A DNA stretch of 64,000 nt, taken from contig NZ_CP009159.1 of assembly GCF_000739435.1 (NCBI RefSeq), forward strand, positions 186,001 through 250,000, in the 5' to 3' direction. A program made the translations under genes and the position numbers. The DNA is from Actinobacillus suis ATCC 33415. GTDB taxonomy: Bacteria > Pseudomonadota > Gammaproteobacteria > Enterobacterales > Pasteurellaceae. The notes beneath the pieces are model-generated. The model was not told the origin of the DNA and ran no database searches. It saw nothing but the letters and a program-made list of their open reading frames with translations. Below are positions 16,812-24,325 of the stretch, piece after piece. The first letter of the stretch is position 1. Each line of letters begins with the position of its first letter.

Positions 16812-18581
16812 TTATTTAGCTACTTCCTTTACTGCAATTCCCAACTCTTCCAACGCTTGCGGATTTGCAAAACTTGGTGCTTCGGTCATTAAACATGCTG
16901 CTGCGGTGGTTTTCGGGAATGCGATGACATCACGAATATTTTCCGTACCGGTGATAAGCATGGTTAAACGGTCTAAACCAAATGCAAGACCTGCGTGCGG
17001 TGGTGTACCGAATTTTAATGCGTCTAATAAGAAGCCGAATTTTTCTTGTTGCTCTTCTTCGTTGATACCTAAAATGCTGAACACGGTTTGTTGCATTTTC
17101 GGATCGTAAATACGTACTGAACCGCCGCCTACTTCGTAGCCGTTGATAACCATATCGTAAGCATTCGCAACTGCATTCACCGGATTTGCCGCTAATTCTT
17201 CCGGCGTTAAATCTTTCGGAGATGTGAACGGGTGGTGCATTGCAGAAAGGTTGCCTTCATCGTCTTTTTCAAACATTGGGAAGTCAATTACCCAAAGCGG
17301 TTTCCACGCTGAAAGATCGGTTAATGCTAAATCACGACCAACTTTCAGACGTAAAGCGCCCATTGAGTCGGTAACCACTTGCCATTTATCCGCACCGAAG
17401 AATAGGATATCGCCGCTAGTTGCGTTAGTACGCTCAATTAATGCTTTGAAAACCTCTTCGTTTAAGAATTTGGCTACCGGGCTTTGGATGCCTTCCATAC
17501 CGGCATTCACATCATTGATTTTCGCCCATGCTAAGCCTTTTGCACCGTAAATACCGACAAATTGAGTATATTCATCAATTTGTTTACGAGTAAGCGTTGC
17601 ACCGTTTGGTACACGAAGCACGGTTACACGACCGTCTGCTGAATTTGCCGGCTCGTTAAATACTTTAAACTCAACGTCTTTTAAAATGTCTGCCACGTCC
17701 ACTAATTCTAATGGGTTACGTAAATCCGGTTTGTCTGAACCGAAACGTTGCATTGCTTCCTGCCATGTCATGATTGGGAATTTGCCTAAATCTACGTTTA
17801 AGCGATCCAACCATAAGCCGTGAATCATATTTTCCATTAATTCACGCACTTCTTCAGCGGTTAAAAATGAGGTCTCCACATCGATTTGGGTAAATTCTGG
17901 CTGACGATCAGCACGTAAATCTTCATCACGGAAACATTTTACGATTTGGTAATAACGGTCAAAACCTGACATCATTAGCAACTGTTTGAAAAGCTGCGGT
18001 GATTGCGGTAGAGCGTAGAATTTACCGTTGTGTACACGGCTTGGCACTAAATAGTCACGTGCGCCTTCTGGTGTCGCTTTGGTTAACATTGGCGTTTCGA
18101 TATCAAGGAAGCCGTTGTCGTCCATATAGCGGCGTACAAAACTGGTGATTTTCGCACGTGTTTTGAGTTTTTCTGCCATTTCCGGACGACGTAAATCAAG
18201 ATAGCGATATTTTAAACGTTGTTCTTCTGTGTTGTTTTGGTTGAAATCGAGCGGTAAAACTTCCGAGTTGTTATACACAATCACATTTTTCACTAACACT
18301 TCGATTTCGCCGGTCGCCATCTCTTTGTTGATTTGCGATTCGTCACGGGCAATTACTTCACCTTGAATTTGTACGCACGCTTCTGAACGTAGGCTTGAAG
18401 CAATTTTGAAAATCGCTTCGTCTTTCTCGTCAAAGAAAACTTGCACGATACCTTCACGGTCTCGAATTTGCATAAAAATAAAACGACCTAGGTTACGCAC
18501 ACGGTGAACCCAACCGCTTAATGTTACGGTTTGACCAACGTGCGAGCGGTTTAAAACACCACAATAATGAGAACGCATCAT
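16812..18581 (-). CDS. aspS: Aspartyl-tRNA synthetase
   Basis: 589 residues, the bacterial AspRS size. It begins [25 protein letters not shown]-like, with an OB-fold anticodon-binding domain (residues about 1-110), then the class II core. Motif 2 reads [18 protein letters not shown] near residue 217, motif 3 [12 protein letters not shown] near residue 530, and a GAD insertion lies between. It charges tRNA-Asp in the cytoplasm. First gene of the minus-strand unit with the small membrane protein and nudB; the second Met, one codon in, is an equally good start. Confidence 0.98.
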   Translation of the reverse strand: MMRSHYCGVLNRSHVGQTVTLSGWVHRVRNLGRFIFMQIRDREGIVQVFFDEKDEAIFKIASSLRSEACVQIQGEVIARDESQINKEMATGEIEVLVKNVIVYNNSEVLPLDFNQNNTEEQRLKYRYLDLRRPEMAEKLKTRAKITSFVRRYMDDNGFLDIETPMLTKATPEGARDYLVPSRVHNGKFYALPQSPQLFKQLLMMSGFDRYYQIVKCFRDEDLRADRQPEFTQIDVETSFLTAEEVRELMENMIHGLWLDRLNVDLGKFPIMTWQEAMQRFGSDKPDLRNPLELVDVADILKDVEFKVFNEPANSADGRVTVLRVPNGATLTRKQIDEYTQFVGIYGAKGLAWAKINDVNAGMEGIQSPVAKFLNEEVFKALIERTNATSGDILFFGADKWQVVTDSMGALRLKVGRDLALTDLSAWKPLWVIDFPMFEKDDEGNLSAMHHPFTSPKDLTPEELAANPVNAVANAYDMVINGYEVGGGSVRIYDPKMQQTVFSILGINEEEQQEKFGFLLDALKFGTPPHAGLAFGLDRLTMLITGTENIRDVIAFPKTTAAACLMTEAPSFANPQALEELGIAVKEVAK

Positions 18582-18690
18582 AAAAATATCCTTAAGATTT
18601 ATAAAATAGGTTTTCCGCTGTGATAAATTGCGGAGACAAAATCTTTGAAATTATAGCGGAAAATTGCTGAAAATTGGAGAGAGGAAAAGA

Positions 18691-18738
18691 AACAAGCGGT
18701 CGAATTTACAGATTTTTTTGCAAATTTGACCGCTTGTT
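18691..18738. terminator. Paired uptake-sequence hairpin after the amidohydrolase
   Basis: AACAAGCGGTCGAATTT and AAATTTGACCGCTTGTT pair with one mismatch across a short loop. Complete ACAAGCGGT cores lie on both strands. It follows the amidohydrolase gene and precedes the aspS promoter region. Confidence 0.8.
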
Positions 18739-18777
18739 CTGATTAAAGAAGATTAAAAATCAGCGATTAATTAGAAA

Positions 18778-19764
18778 TTAAAGTAAACCTAACACTTTTC
18801 TACCGTTGATTGAGGCAATATTCGCCATTTCTTCTAAATTGGTAAAGCGACAGCCGGCAGAGAGTAGGCTAAGTTCTTGCCACATATCACCTTCACATAA
18901 CGGCACCATATAGTCGCAAATATTATCTGTACCGATTGCAACGGTAATGCCTTCCGGAATTAATTCATCCGCCGGTGTTAGTGCATTATGGAATGGCTGT
19001 AAATCTTCTTTACGACCGCTATCAATCCACGCCATTGGGCAAGCGATCACCATCATTTGCGAGTCACGCATTTTTTGGTAGAGCATTTTACGATATTCTT
19101 TCGGATGTGCACCGATTGAAATACCATGGATTGCCACCACTCGACCTTGCATACCGTGTTCGATTGCTTTATCGCATAATTGTTCGGTTTCTTTTTCTTT
19201 CGGGGTATTAAATTGGTCCACGTGTACATGCAACATCTTGCCGAGTGATTTGGCTTTATCCAGCAAAATATCCATTGCTTCTAAGCCTTTGCCGAAATCT
19301 AATTCGTCACGGTATGGCAAGCCACCAATCATATCTACCATTTCAGAGCCTATATCAAACCATTTTTTTGCAGTTGGCTCAATTACGCCTTTTAAGGTTT
19401 GGTTGGCAAATTTTAAGGTAATATCGCTTTTATACACTTCACGTGCTTTGTGAGCGGCAATAATTGCACGATCTTCACATACGCCGTCAATATCCACAAA
19501 AGTTCCGAATGCGGTAACCCCTTGTGAAATCATTAATTCAATCGCTTGTGAAAAACGGCGGTAGTAATCATCAACCGTTGAATTGCGTTTTACTTCATCA
19601 ACTAAATCCCATTTTTGTTGTAGATTGGCATTTTGGTAAATGGCAATTTTTTCCGGCGTCATCGTAAATGCTCGGTCTGCATGGGCGTGAGCATTCACCC
19701 AACCGCCTTTTTTAATAATTTCGTCACGAATATGGCTTTTGAGCGTACGAATTAATTGGCTCAT
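18778..19764 (-). CDS. Amidohydrolase-family protein, cytosine-deaminase-like
   Basis: 328 residues, shorter than the about 425 of E. coli CodA. The metal-site motif HAHADRAF at about residue 25 is present, a further His pair lies in HVHVDQFN near residue 182, another His in VVAIHGISIGAHP near 216, and the Asp in IAIGTDNICDYMVP near 282. This order, HxH, H, H, D, is the amidohydrolase metal centre, and the sequence of motifs is most like cytosine deaminase and related pyrimidine or creatinine-type hydrolases. A PurR-type operator covers its promoter, as at E. coli codBA, which supports a nucleobase role. No transporter neighbour such as codB is present. The substrate is not proven. Confidence 0.75.
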   Translation of the reverse strand: MSQLIRTLKSHIRDEIIKKGGWVNAHAHADRAFTMTPEKIAIYQNANLQQKWDLVDEVKRNSTVDDYYRRFSQAIELMISQGVTAFGTFVDIDGVCEDRAIIAAHKAREVYKSDITLKFANQTLKGVIEPTAKKWFDIGSEMVDMIGGLPYRDELDFGKGLEAMDILLDKAKSLGKMLHVHVDQFNTPKEKETEQLCDKAIEHGMQGRVVAIHGISIGAHPKEYRKMLYQKMRDSQMMVIACPMAWIDSGRKEDLQPFHNALTPADELIPEGITVAIGTDNICDYMVPLCEGDMWQELSLLSAGCRFTNLEEMANIASINGRKVLGLL

Positions 19765-19812
19765 GTTAATCTTTTCCTCTCTACTTATTTTGCTGAATTT
19801 TAGGTAAAAAAA

Positions 19813-19833
19813 AGATCTCTAAAAAAGAGATCT
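19813..19833 (-). terminator. Second leader terminator before the amidohydrolase
   Basis: AGATCTCT and AGAGATCT form an 8 bp stem with a five-base loop. On the minus strand it is followed by seven or eight T, a textbook intrinsic terminator lying upstream of the coding region and so an attenuator candidate. Confidence 0.7.
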
Positions 19834-19853
19834 ATAAATGAGTTGAAATGCCA

Positions 19854-19892
19854 AAAAAAGAGCCAAGCACCATAATGAAATGATGTTTGGCT
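19854..19892 (-). terminator. First leader terminator before the amidohydrolase
   Basis: On the minus strand AGCCAA-A-CATCAT pairs with ATGGTG-C-TTGGCT (12 bp, one G-T wobble, one internal mismatch) around TTCATT, followed by CTTTTTTT. It lies about 100 bases before the start codon. Confidence 0.75.
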
Positions 19893-19937
19893 AAATGAGT
19901 GTTTAAGTATGTTGTAAGGTTTTGCATATGAATCTAT

Positions 19938-19994
19938 CTAGTTCCTTTCTTGGCACTAGGACTGTAGTATATCTTTTAAAAAATCAAAAAGCAA
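19938..19994 (-). promoter_or_regulatory. Promoter and leader start of the amidohydrolase gene
   Basis: On the minus strand a TTGCTT -35 (19989-19994) is 17 bases from TATACT as -10 (19966-19971), so RNA should begin near 19959. The first transcribed bases form a CTAGT/ACTAG hairpin (19938-19959) whose loop holds GCCAAG, complementary to CTTGGC in the 3' arm of the first leader terminator, a possible antiterminator pairing. Confidence 0.5.
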
Positions 19995-20004
19995 ACGTTT
20001 GCTT
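19989..20004. promoter_or_regulatory. PurR-type operator
   Basis: AAGCAAACGTTTGCTT is a perfect 16-base palindrome and matches the PurR operator core GCAAACGTTTGC. It covers the -35 element of the divergent amidohydrolase promoter and lies 45 bases before the thiB riboswitch, so it could affect both genes. Confidence 0.75.
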
Positions 20005-20049
20005 TTTGGATTTGCATTATATTTACGCATGCCTTACAATTTGCCGCGT

Positions 20050-20127
20050 TCTCATTGGGGTGCTTTACAAAGCTGAGAAATTACCCATAGAACCTGATCT
20101 GATTAGTATCAGCGTAGGGATTTGAGA
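20050..20127 (+). ncRNA. TPP riboswitch (THI element) of thiB
   Basis: All conserved blocks are in order: GGGGTGC (20057), GCTGAGA (20072), ACCC (20083), GAACCTGATC (20090) and CAGCGTAGGGA (20110). The closing stem P1 is TCTCA (20050-20054) with TGAGA (20123-20127). Thiamine pyrophosphate binding to this aptamer normally lowers expression of the downstream gene. Confidence 0.95.
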
Positions 20128-20179
20128 CATTTGCTATACTTACCAAATTAGGCTTATAAAAGCATTTAATCAGCGTATG

Positions 20180-20227
20180 GAAGGCAGCTGGTTCTACTCA
20201 AATCCTTCTAGTTTATTTTTAGAAGGA
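20180..20227 (+). promoter_or_regulatory. Shine-Dalgarno-sequestering hairpin of the TPP switch
   Basis: TCCTTCTA (20203-20210) and TAGAAGGA (20220-20227) form a perfect 8 bp stem that buries the thiB ribosome binding site AGAAGGA. GAAGG at 20180-20184 could instead pair with CCTTC at 20204-20208 and free it. This points to translational control. Confidence 0.6.
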
Positions 20228-20231
20228 ATAG

Positions 20232-21197
20232 ATGACAATGAAAAAACTTTTGGCATTATCTGCTTGGTGTTTTGCAGCACATGCTATGGCGCAAACACCT
20301 GTATTGACGGTTTATACTTATGATTCTTTCACTTCAAAGTGGGGGCCAGCGCCAAAACTTGAAGCATTATTTGAAAAACAATGTCAGTGTGACGTGAGAT
20401 TTTTACCCTTTGAAGACGGTATTACGATGTTTAATCGAATTCGTTTAGAGGGCAAAAAAACTAAAGCGGATGTGATGCTCGGACTGGATAATTTTACGAT
20501 GGAAGAAGCGCAAAAGTCAGGTTTCTTCACTGAGCATGAATTAACGGTTAACGATTTCCCTTGGCAAAATAAAGTGTTTTTCCCGTATGATTACAGTGAA
20601 TATGCTTTTATCTATGATAAAGAGAAATTAGCGCAGCCGCCGAAATCATTAAAAGAATTAGTCGAACGCCAAGATTTAAAAGTGATTTATCAAGACCCTC
20701 GTACCAGTACGGTCGGTCGAGGTTTATTATTTTGGCTAAACAGCGTATACGGTGATAAAGCGGAAGAAGCTTGGCAAACGTTAGCTAAACATACGGTAAC
20801 TGTAGGCAAAGGTTGGTCTGAAACTTACGGTGCTTTTTTGAAAGGCGAGTCCGATTTGGTACTAAGTTATGCGACTTCACCGCTTTATCATCAATGGCAT
20901 GAAAAAACTGACAAGTATGTCGCTGCGCAATTTGAAGAAGGCCATTTGGTTCAAACGGAAGTTGCTGCGATTACCAAAGTGAGTAAGCAAAAAGCATTAG
21001 CCAAACAATTTTTGCAATTTTTACATCAAGCTCAAGCGCAAAATGTGATTTCTTATCATAATGTGATGAAACCGGTGATAAGTACAGAAGCAGATCCCGC
21101 ATTTAAAGCGTTACCTGAATATAAACAACTAGCTTTTATACAGCCGTCTCCTGAGACAGTGAGACAATGGATCGCAAGCTGGCAACAGAGCTGGTAA
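20232..21197 (+). CDS. thiB: Thiamine/TPP-binding periplasmic protein
   Basis: 321 residues. Signal peptide MTMKKLLALSAWCFAAHAMAQ, then a class D substrate-binding protein beginning VLTVYTYDSFTSKWGPAPKLEALFEKQC, the usual start of ThiB. GKGWSETYGAFLKGESDLVLSYATSPLYH near residue 200 is also diagnostic. It delivers thiamine or its phosphates to the ThiPQ ABC transporter. The upstream TPP riboswitch supports this. Unlike the usual thiBPQ operon, no thiP or thiQ follows; a terminator and then dksA come next, so the permease and ATPase must lie elsewhere if the system works. Confidence 0.95.
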   Translation: MTMKKLLALSAWCFAAHAMAQTPVLTVYTYDSFTSKWGPAPKLEALFEKQCQCDVRFLPFEDGITMFNRIRLEGKKTKADVMLGLDNFTMEEAQKSGFFTEHELTVNDFPWQNKVFFPYDYSEYAFIYDKEKLAQPPKSLKELVERQDLKVIYQDPRTSTVGRGLLFWLNSVYGDKAEEAWQTLAKHTVTVGKGWSETYGAFLKGESDLVLSYATSPLYHQWHEKTDKYVAAQFEEGHLVQTEVAAITKVSKQKALAKQFLQFLHQAQAQNVISYHNVMKPVISTEADPAFKALPEYKQLAFIQPSPETVRQWIASWQQSW

Positions 21198-21218
21198 TTG
21201 AAATAATTAGGTTATTTT

Positions 21219-21250
21219 AACGGCTAATGGAATCTTTAGCCGTTTTTATT
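21219..21250 (+). terminator. Terminator after thiB
   Basis: AACGGCTAA pairs with TTTAGCCGTT around a short loop, followed by TTTATT. It shows that thiB is transcribed alone. Confidence 0.85.
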
Positions 21251-21407
21251 GTCTGCTAAGCGGTAAAAATTACAAAAATTTTTGCAAAATCTGATTGCCA
21301 AAAGGGATTACATTTGTTATTTATACGCCCTTTTGAATTATCCCCTAAAATTTTTTATATCAATTTATTCTAAACAGGGGCAACACTATCCAACAAGGAG
21401 TGAAATT

Positions 21408-21857
21408 ATGGCTCAAGTGGCAGGTACCACTTCATTAGGTTTATTAGCTCTAGCAGGCGTTACACCTTACCAACCTAAAAAAGACGAAGAATACATGAGC
21501 GATGCGCAAAAAGAGCATTTTCGTAAAATTCTTCGTGCGTGGCATGTTCAAATTATGGAAGAAGCTGAGCGCACCAAAAGCCAAATGCAAGAAGAAGTTG
21601 CAAATTTTGCCGATCCAGCAGACCGCGCAACACAGGAAGAAGAATTCAGTCTTGAATTAAGAAATCGTGACCGTGAGCGTAAATTGCTTAAAAAAATTGA
21701 GCAAACGCTAAATAGCATTGCCGAAGATGAATACGGCTATTGCGAAACTTGTGGGGTAGAAATTGGTCTACGTCGTTTAGAAGCTCGCCCGACGGCAGAT
21801 ATGTGTATTGACTGTAAAACGCTTGCAGAAATCCGTGAAAAGCAAATGGGCTTATAA
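21408..21857 (+). CDS. dksA: RNA polymerase-binding transcription factor DksA
   Basis: 149 residues from the ATG at 21408, which has AAGGAG 7 bases upstream; the open frame extends further up but without a start signal. DksA enters the RNA polymerase secondary channel and with ppGpp changes rRNA and amino-acid promoter activity. The coiled-coil tip motif DPADRA is at residues 69-74 (Asp69 and Asp72), and the zinc finger cysteines are 112, 115, 133 and 136. Followed by its own terminator at 21889-21913. Confidence 0.98.
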   Translation: MAQVAGTTSLGLLALAGVTPYQPKKDEEYMSDAQKEHFRKILRAWHVQIMEEAERTKSQMQEEVANFADPADRATQEEEFSLELRNRDRERKLLKKIEQTLNSIAEDEYGYCETCGVEIGLRRLEARPTADMCIDCKTLAEIREKQMGL

Positions 21858-21888
21858 GCTTAATTAGAAATGGATAATTGAAATTGAT

Positions 21889-21920
21889 AATGGACAATCT
21901 CATATTGTCCATTATTTTTA
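21889..21920 (+). terminator. Terminator after dksA
   Basis: AATGGACAAT and ATTGTCCATT form a 10 bp stem with a five-base loop, followed by ATTTTTATT. Confidence 0.8.
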
Positions 21921-21956
21921 TTATGATTTAATTATCTATTATCGATTGTTAATTTC

Positions 21957-21970
21957 AGAGGTGTATTATT
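21957..21970 (+). promoter_or_regulatory. Ribosome binding site that decides the pcnB start
   Basis: AGAGG (21957-21961), then six bases, then ATT (21968-21970). A second ATT at 21965 is only three bases away and less likely. Nothing similar precedes the TTG at 21989. Confidence 0.6.
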
Positions 21971-23521
21971 TTTAACTATATCAAATCGTTGTTTACTCGT
22001 CGAAAAAACGTTAAAAAGCAACCGCTTGTAGAGTTTGAATCGGAAGGACGTAAGCAAGGCAAGAACGCTAAAGCAGCAGAATCACGTACTAAACGCTCTG
22101 CTTCGAAAGCGATTGAAAACAAAACGCACTCGTCTAAAAAAGCCAAGAAGGCAAATAATACAAATATGCCTTCTCATCTGTTACACAAAAAATTTACAGT
22201 AAATGCCGGCCATTATGATATTACGCCGAAAGACTTTCCGAAAAATGCGTTAGTAATCGTTGAAAAATTACAGCGTGCCGGTTTTGAGGCCTACGTGGTC
22301 GGTGGTTGTATTCGAGATTTATTGTTAGGACATAAACCAAAAGATTTTGACGTTGCAACTAATGCAAAACCGGAAGAAATTCAAAAAATCTTTGGTCGTC
22401 AATGTCGTTTAATCGGGCGCCGTTTCCGTTTGGCACATATTGTATTCGGGCGTGATATTTATGAAGTGGCGACTTTCCGAGCGGATCACAGCAATCATAG
22501 CAGCGATAAAATCTCAAAAGTCAGCGAGGAAGGTATGCTGTTACGTGACAATGTGTACGGCACGCTACGTGAAGACGCACAGCGTCGCGATTTCACGGTT
22601 AACTCGCTCTATTATGATCCGAAACATAACCTGATTTTTGATTTCTTTGACGGTATTGCGGATCTGAAAGCCGGTAAATTACGTTTAATCGGTGATCCGG
22701 TTGTGCGCTATCAAGAAGATCCTGTGCGTATGTTACGTGCGGTTCGCTTTATGGCGAAATTGGATATGTTCTTGGATAAACCGACCGATGCGCCGATTCG
22801 TGAATTAGCCCATTTATTGAAGAATATCCCGGCGGCACGTTTATTTGATGAGTCATTGAAATTATTGCAATCAGGGCAAGGCTTTAAAACTTATCAATTA
22901 ATGCGTCAATATGGACTATTTGAGCAGTTATTCCCAGTACTTGTGCCGTTTTTTACCGAACGTAATGATTCGAATGCGGAGCGAATGTTAAGTAAAGCAC
23001 TTAATTCAACCGATGATCGTATTCGTGATAATTTACGTGTGAATCCGGCATTTTTATTTGCAGCCCTTCTTTGGTATCCATTACGTGAGAAAATGGAAGT
23101 GCTGAAAAATGAAGGTGGCTTAAATAGTCATGATGCGATGATGCTGGCGGCTAATGATATATTGGCCGAAAGCTGTAAAGCAATTGCATTACATCGCCGT
23201 CATACATCTGTGATTCGTGATATTTGGGCGTTACAATTCCAGATGACTAAGCGTTCGGGCAAACGTCCGCAGCAGACGCTAGAACACGTAAAATTCCGTG
23301 CGGGTTTTGATTTATTAGTGATGCGTGCTGAGATTGAAGGCGGTGATTTAGTTGAGCTTTCAGCGTGGTGGCATGAATACCAATTTAGCAATGACGCACA
23401 ACGTGCGGAAATGCTTAAAGCGGTCAGAAATTTGCCGAATTTTGCAGGCGAAGAAAAGAAAAAACGCCGTCGTAAGACATTTAGAAAGAAAAAGCCGGCG
23501 AAGAAAGCCTTAGCTGAATAA
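21968..23521 (+). CDS. pcnB: Poly(A) polymerase I, probable ATT start codon
   Basis: 517 residues from the proposed ATT. It adds poly(A) tails to RNA 3' ends, promoting decay and, in plasmids, copy control. The nucleotidyltransferase core has GGCIRDLLLG followed by KPKDFDVATNA with the catalytic Asp pair, GRRFRLAHI, and a lysine/arginine-rich tail (KKKRRRKTFRKKKPAKKA) typical of PAP I rather than the CCA-adding enzyme. The only conventional start is TTG at 21989, which has no ribosome binding site. An AGAGG at 21957-21961 lies 6 bases before ATT at 21968, and the E. coli gene is reported to start with AUU. folK follows as in E. coli. Confidence 0.93.
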   Translation: MFNYIKSLFTRRKNVKKQPLVEFESEGRKQGKNAKAAESRTKRSASKAIENKTHSSKKAKKANNTNMPSHLLHKKFTVNAGHYDITPKDFPKNALVIVEKLQRAGFEAYVVGGCIRDLLLGHKPKDFDVATNAKPEEIQKIFGRQCRLIGRRFRLAHIVFGRDIYEVATFRADHSNHSSDKISKVSEEGMLLRDNVYGTLREDAQRRDFTVNSLYYDPKHNLIFDFFDGIADLKAGKLRLIGDPVVRYQEDPVRMLRAVRFMAKLDMFLDKPTDAPIRELAHLLKNIPAARLFDESLKLLQSGQGFKTYQLMRQYGLFEQLFPVLVPFFTERNDSNAERMLSKALNSTDDRIRDNLRVNPAFLFAALLWYPLREKMEVLKNEGGLNSHDAMMLAANDILAESCKAIALHRRHTSVIRDIWALQFQMTKRSGKRPQQTLEHVKFRAGFDLLVMRAEIEGGDLVELSAWWHEYQFSNDAQRAEMLKAVRNLPNFAGEEKKKRRRKTFRKKKPAKKALAE

Positions 23522-23591
23522 ATTGAAGTATGGCGCAAGTGAGAGCTTGTGCCTTTTATTTTAGCAAGTATTGACAGAAACGGACATTATG

Positions 23592-24062
23592 ATGAAAACG
23601 GTTTATATCGCATTAGGTTCCAATTTAGATAATCCGCTTGCGCAAGTTAAACAAGCGGTCGAATCTTTAAAAACATTTGCAATTAATTTTGAAATTAGTC
23701 CGTTCTACGGCAGTAAGCCGGTTGGGCCACAAGATCAGCCGGATTATGTGAATGCGGTGGCAAAATTCGATACCGATTTAACGGCGCTTGAATTGTTGGA
23801 TAAATTACAAAGTATTGAAAACGCTCAAGGACGAGTGCGAATTCGCCGCTGGGGAGAGCGTACGCTGGATTTGGATATTATCTTATACGGTGATGAACAG
23901 ATTCAAAACGAACGTTTAACCGTACCGCATATCGAAATGAAAAATCGAGAATTTGTAATTGTACCGATGTATGATCTTAACCCTGATTTGGTACTACCAA
24001 GCGGTGAAAAATTAGCGGAAATTTACCAACAATTTAAATATCATCAAATGGTGACGTTCTAA
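23592..24062 (+). CDS. folK: 6-hydroxymethyl-7,8-dihydropterin pyrophosphokinase
   Basis: 156 residues from the ATG that gives the usual start MKTVYIALGSNL; ATG three bases earlier and TTG at 23571 are alternatives. FolK transfers pyrophosphate from ATP to hydroxymethyl-dihydropterin in folate synthesis. Signatures: GPQDQPDYVNAV near residue 45, RRWGERTLDLDIILYG near residue 85 with the metal-binding Asp pair, and RLTVPHIEMKNREFV near residue 113. It follows pcnB by 70 bases in the same direction, a conserved pair. An ACAAGCGGTC uptake sequence lies inside the coding region at about 23651. Confidence 0.97.
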   Translation: MKTVYIALGSNLDNPLAQVKQAVESLKTFAINFEISPFYGSKPVGPQDQPDYVNAVAKFDTDLTALELLDKLQSIENAQGRVRIRRWGERTLDLDIILYGDEQIQNERLTVPHIEMKNREFVIVPMYDLNPDLVLPSGEKLAEIYQQFKYHQMVTF

Positions 24063-24068
24063 TTATAA

Positions 24069-24097
24069 ATGCACGGAATGTTCCGTGCATTTTTTTA
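24069..24097 (+). terminator. Terminator after folK
   Basis: ATGCACGGAA and TTCCGTGCAT form a 10 bp stem with a two-base loop (longer in RNA by opening pairs), followed by TTTTTTTA. Confidence 0.88.
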
Positions 24098-24103
24098 TGG
24101 GAG

Positions 24104-24325
24104 CTATTCTGCCGGTGTTGCTACCACCGCTTCTGATTTAGCCGCTTTGTTATCTGAGGTTTGCAATACGGCACGAGACTTTTCATCAAATTTCACATCA
24201 ATACGGTGATCAACCACCACATTCATATTAATCGTGATCCCTTCCGCCGGCGTTTCAAGCTGTACTTTTGGCGTACAAGCGGTCAAATTTAGGCAAAAAA
24301 TTGCAAAAAGTAGGCTTTTTCTCAT
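24104..24325 (-). CDS. ynbE: YnbE-family lipoprotein
   Basis: 73 residues. Lipobox LTAC gives a lipidated Cys at residue 17, followed by TPKVQLETPAEGITINMNVVVDHRIDVKFDEK, the conserved YnbE segment that is thought to add a strand to YdbH. Its start overlaps the ydbH stop by four bases (ATGA), so the two are translationally coupled. In E. coli YnbE works with YdbH in moving phospholipid between the inner and outer membrane. The third E. coli partner, ydbL, is not present here. The region coding the signal peptide end contains an uptake sequence (ACAAGCGGTC on the plus strand at about 24277). Confidence 0.85.
   Translation of the reverse strand: MRKSLLFAIFCLNLTACTPKVQLETPAEGITINMNVVVDHRIDVKFDEKSRAVLQTSDNKAAKSEAVVATPAE

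Noticed and set aside
19922-20125. 67-residue open frame over the thiB leader
   Set aside because: It runs through the PurR-type palindrome and the TPP aptamer, has no ribosome binding site, and its sequence is explained by conserved RNA.
20044-20127. tRNA-like cloverleaf
   Set aside because: The folds are those of the TPP riboswitch; conserved THI blocks are all present.
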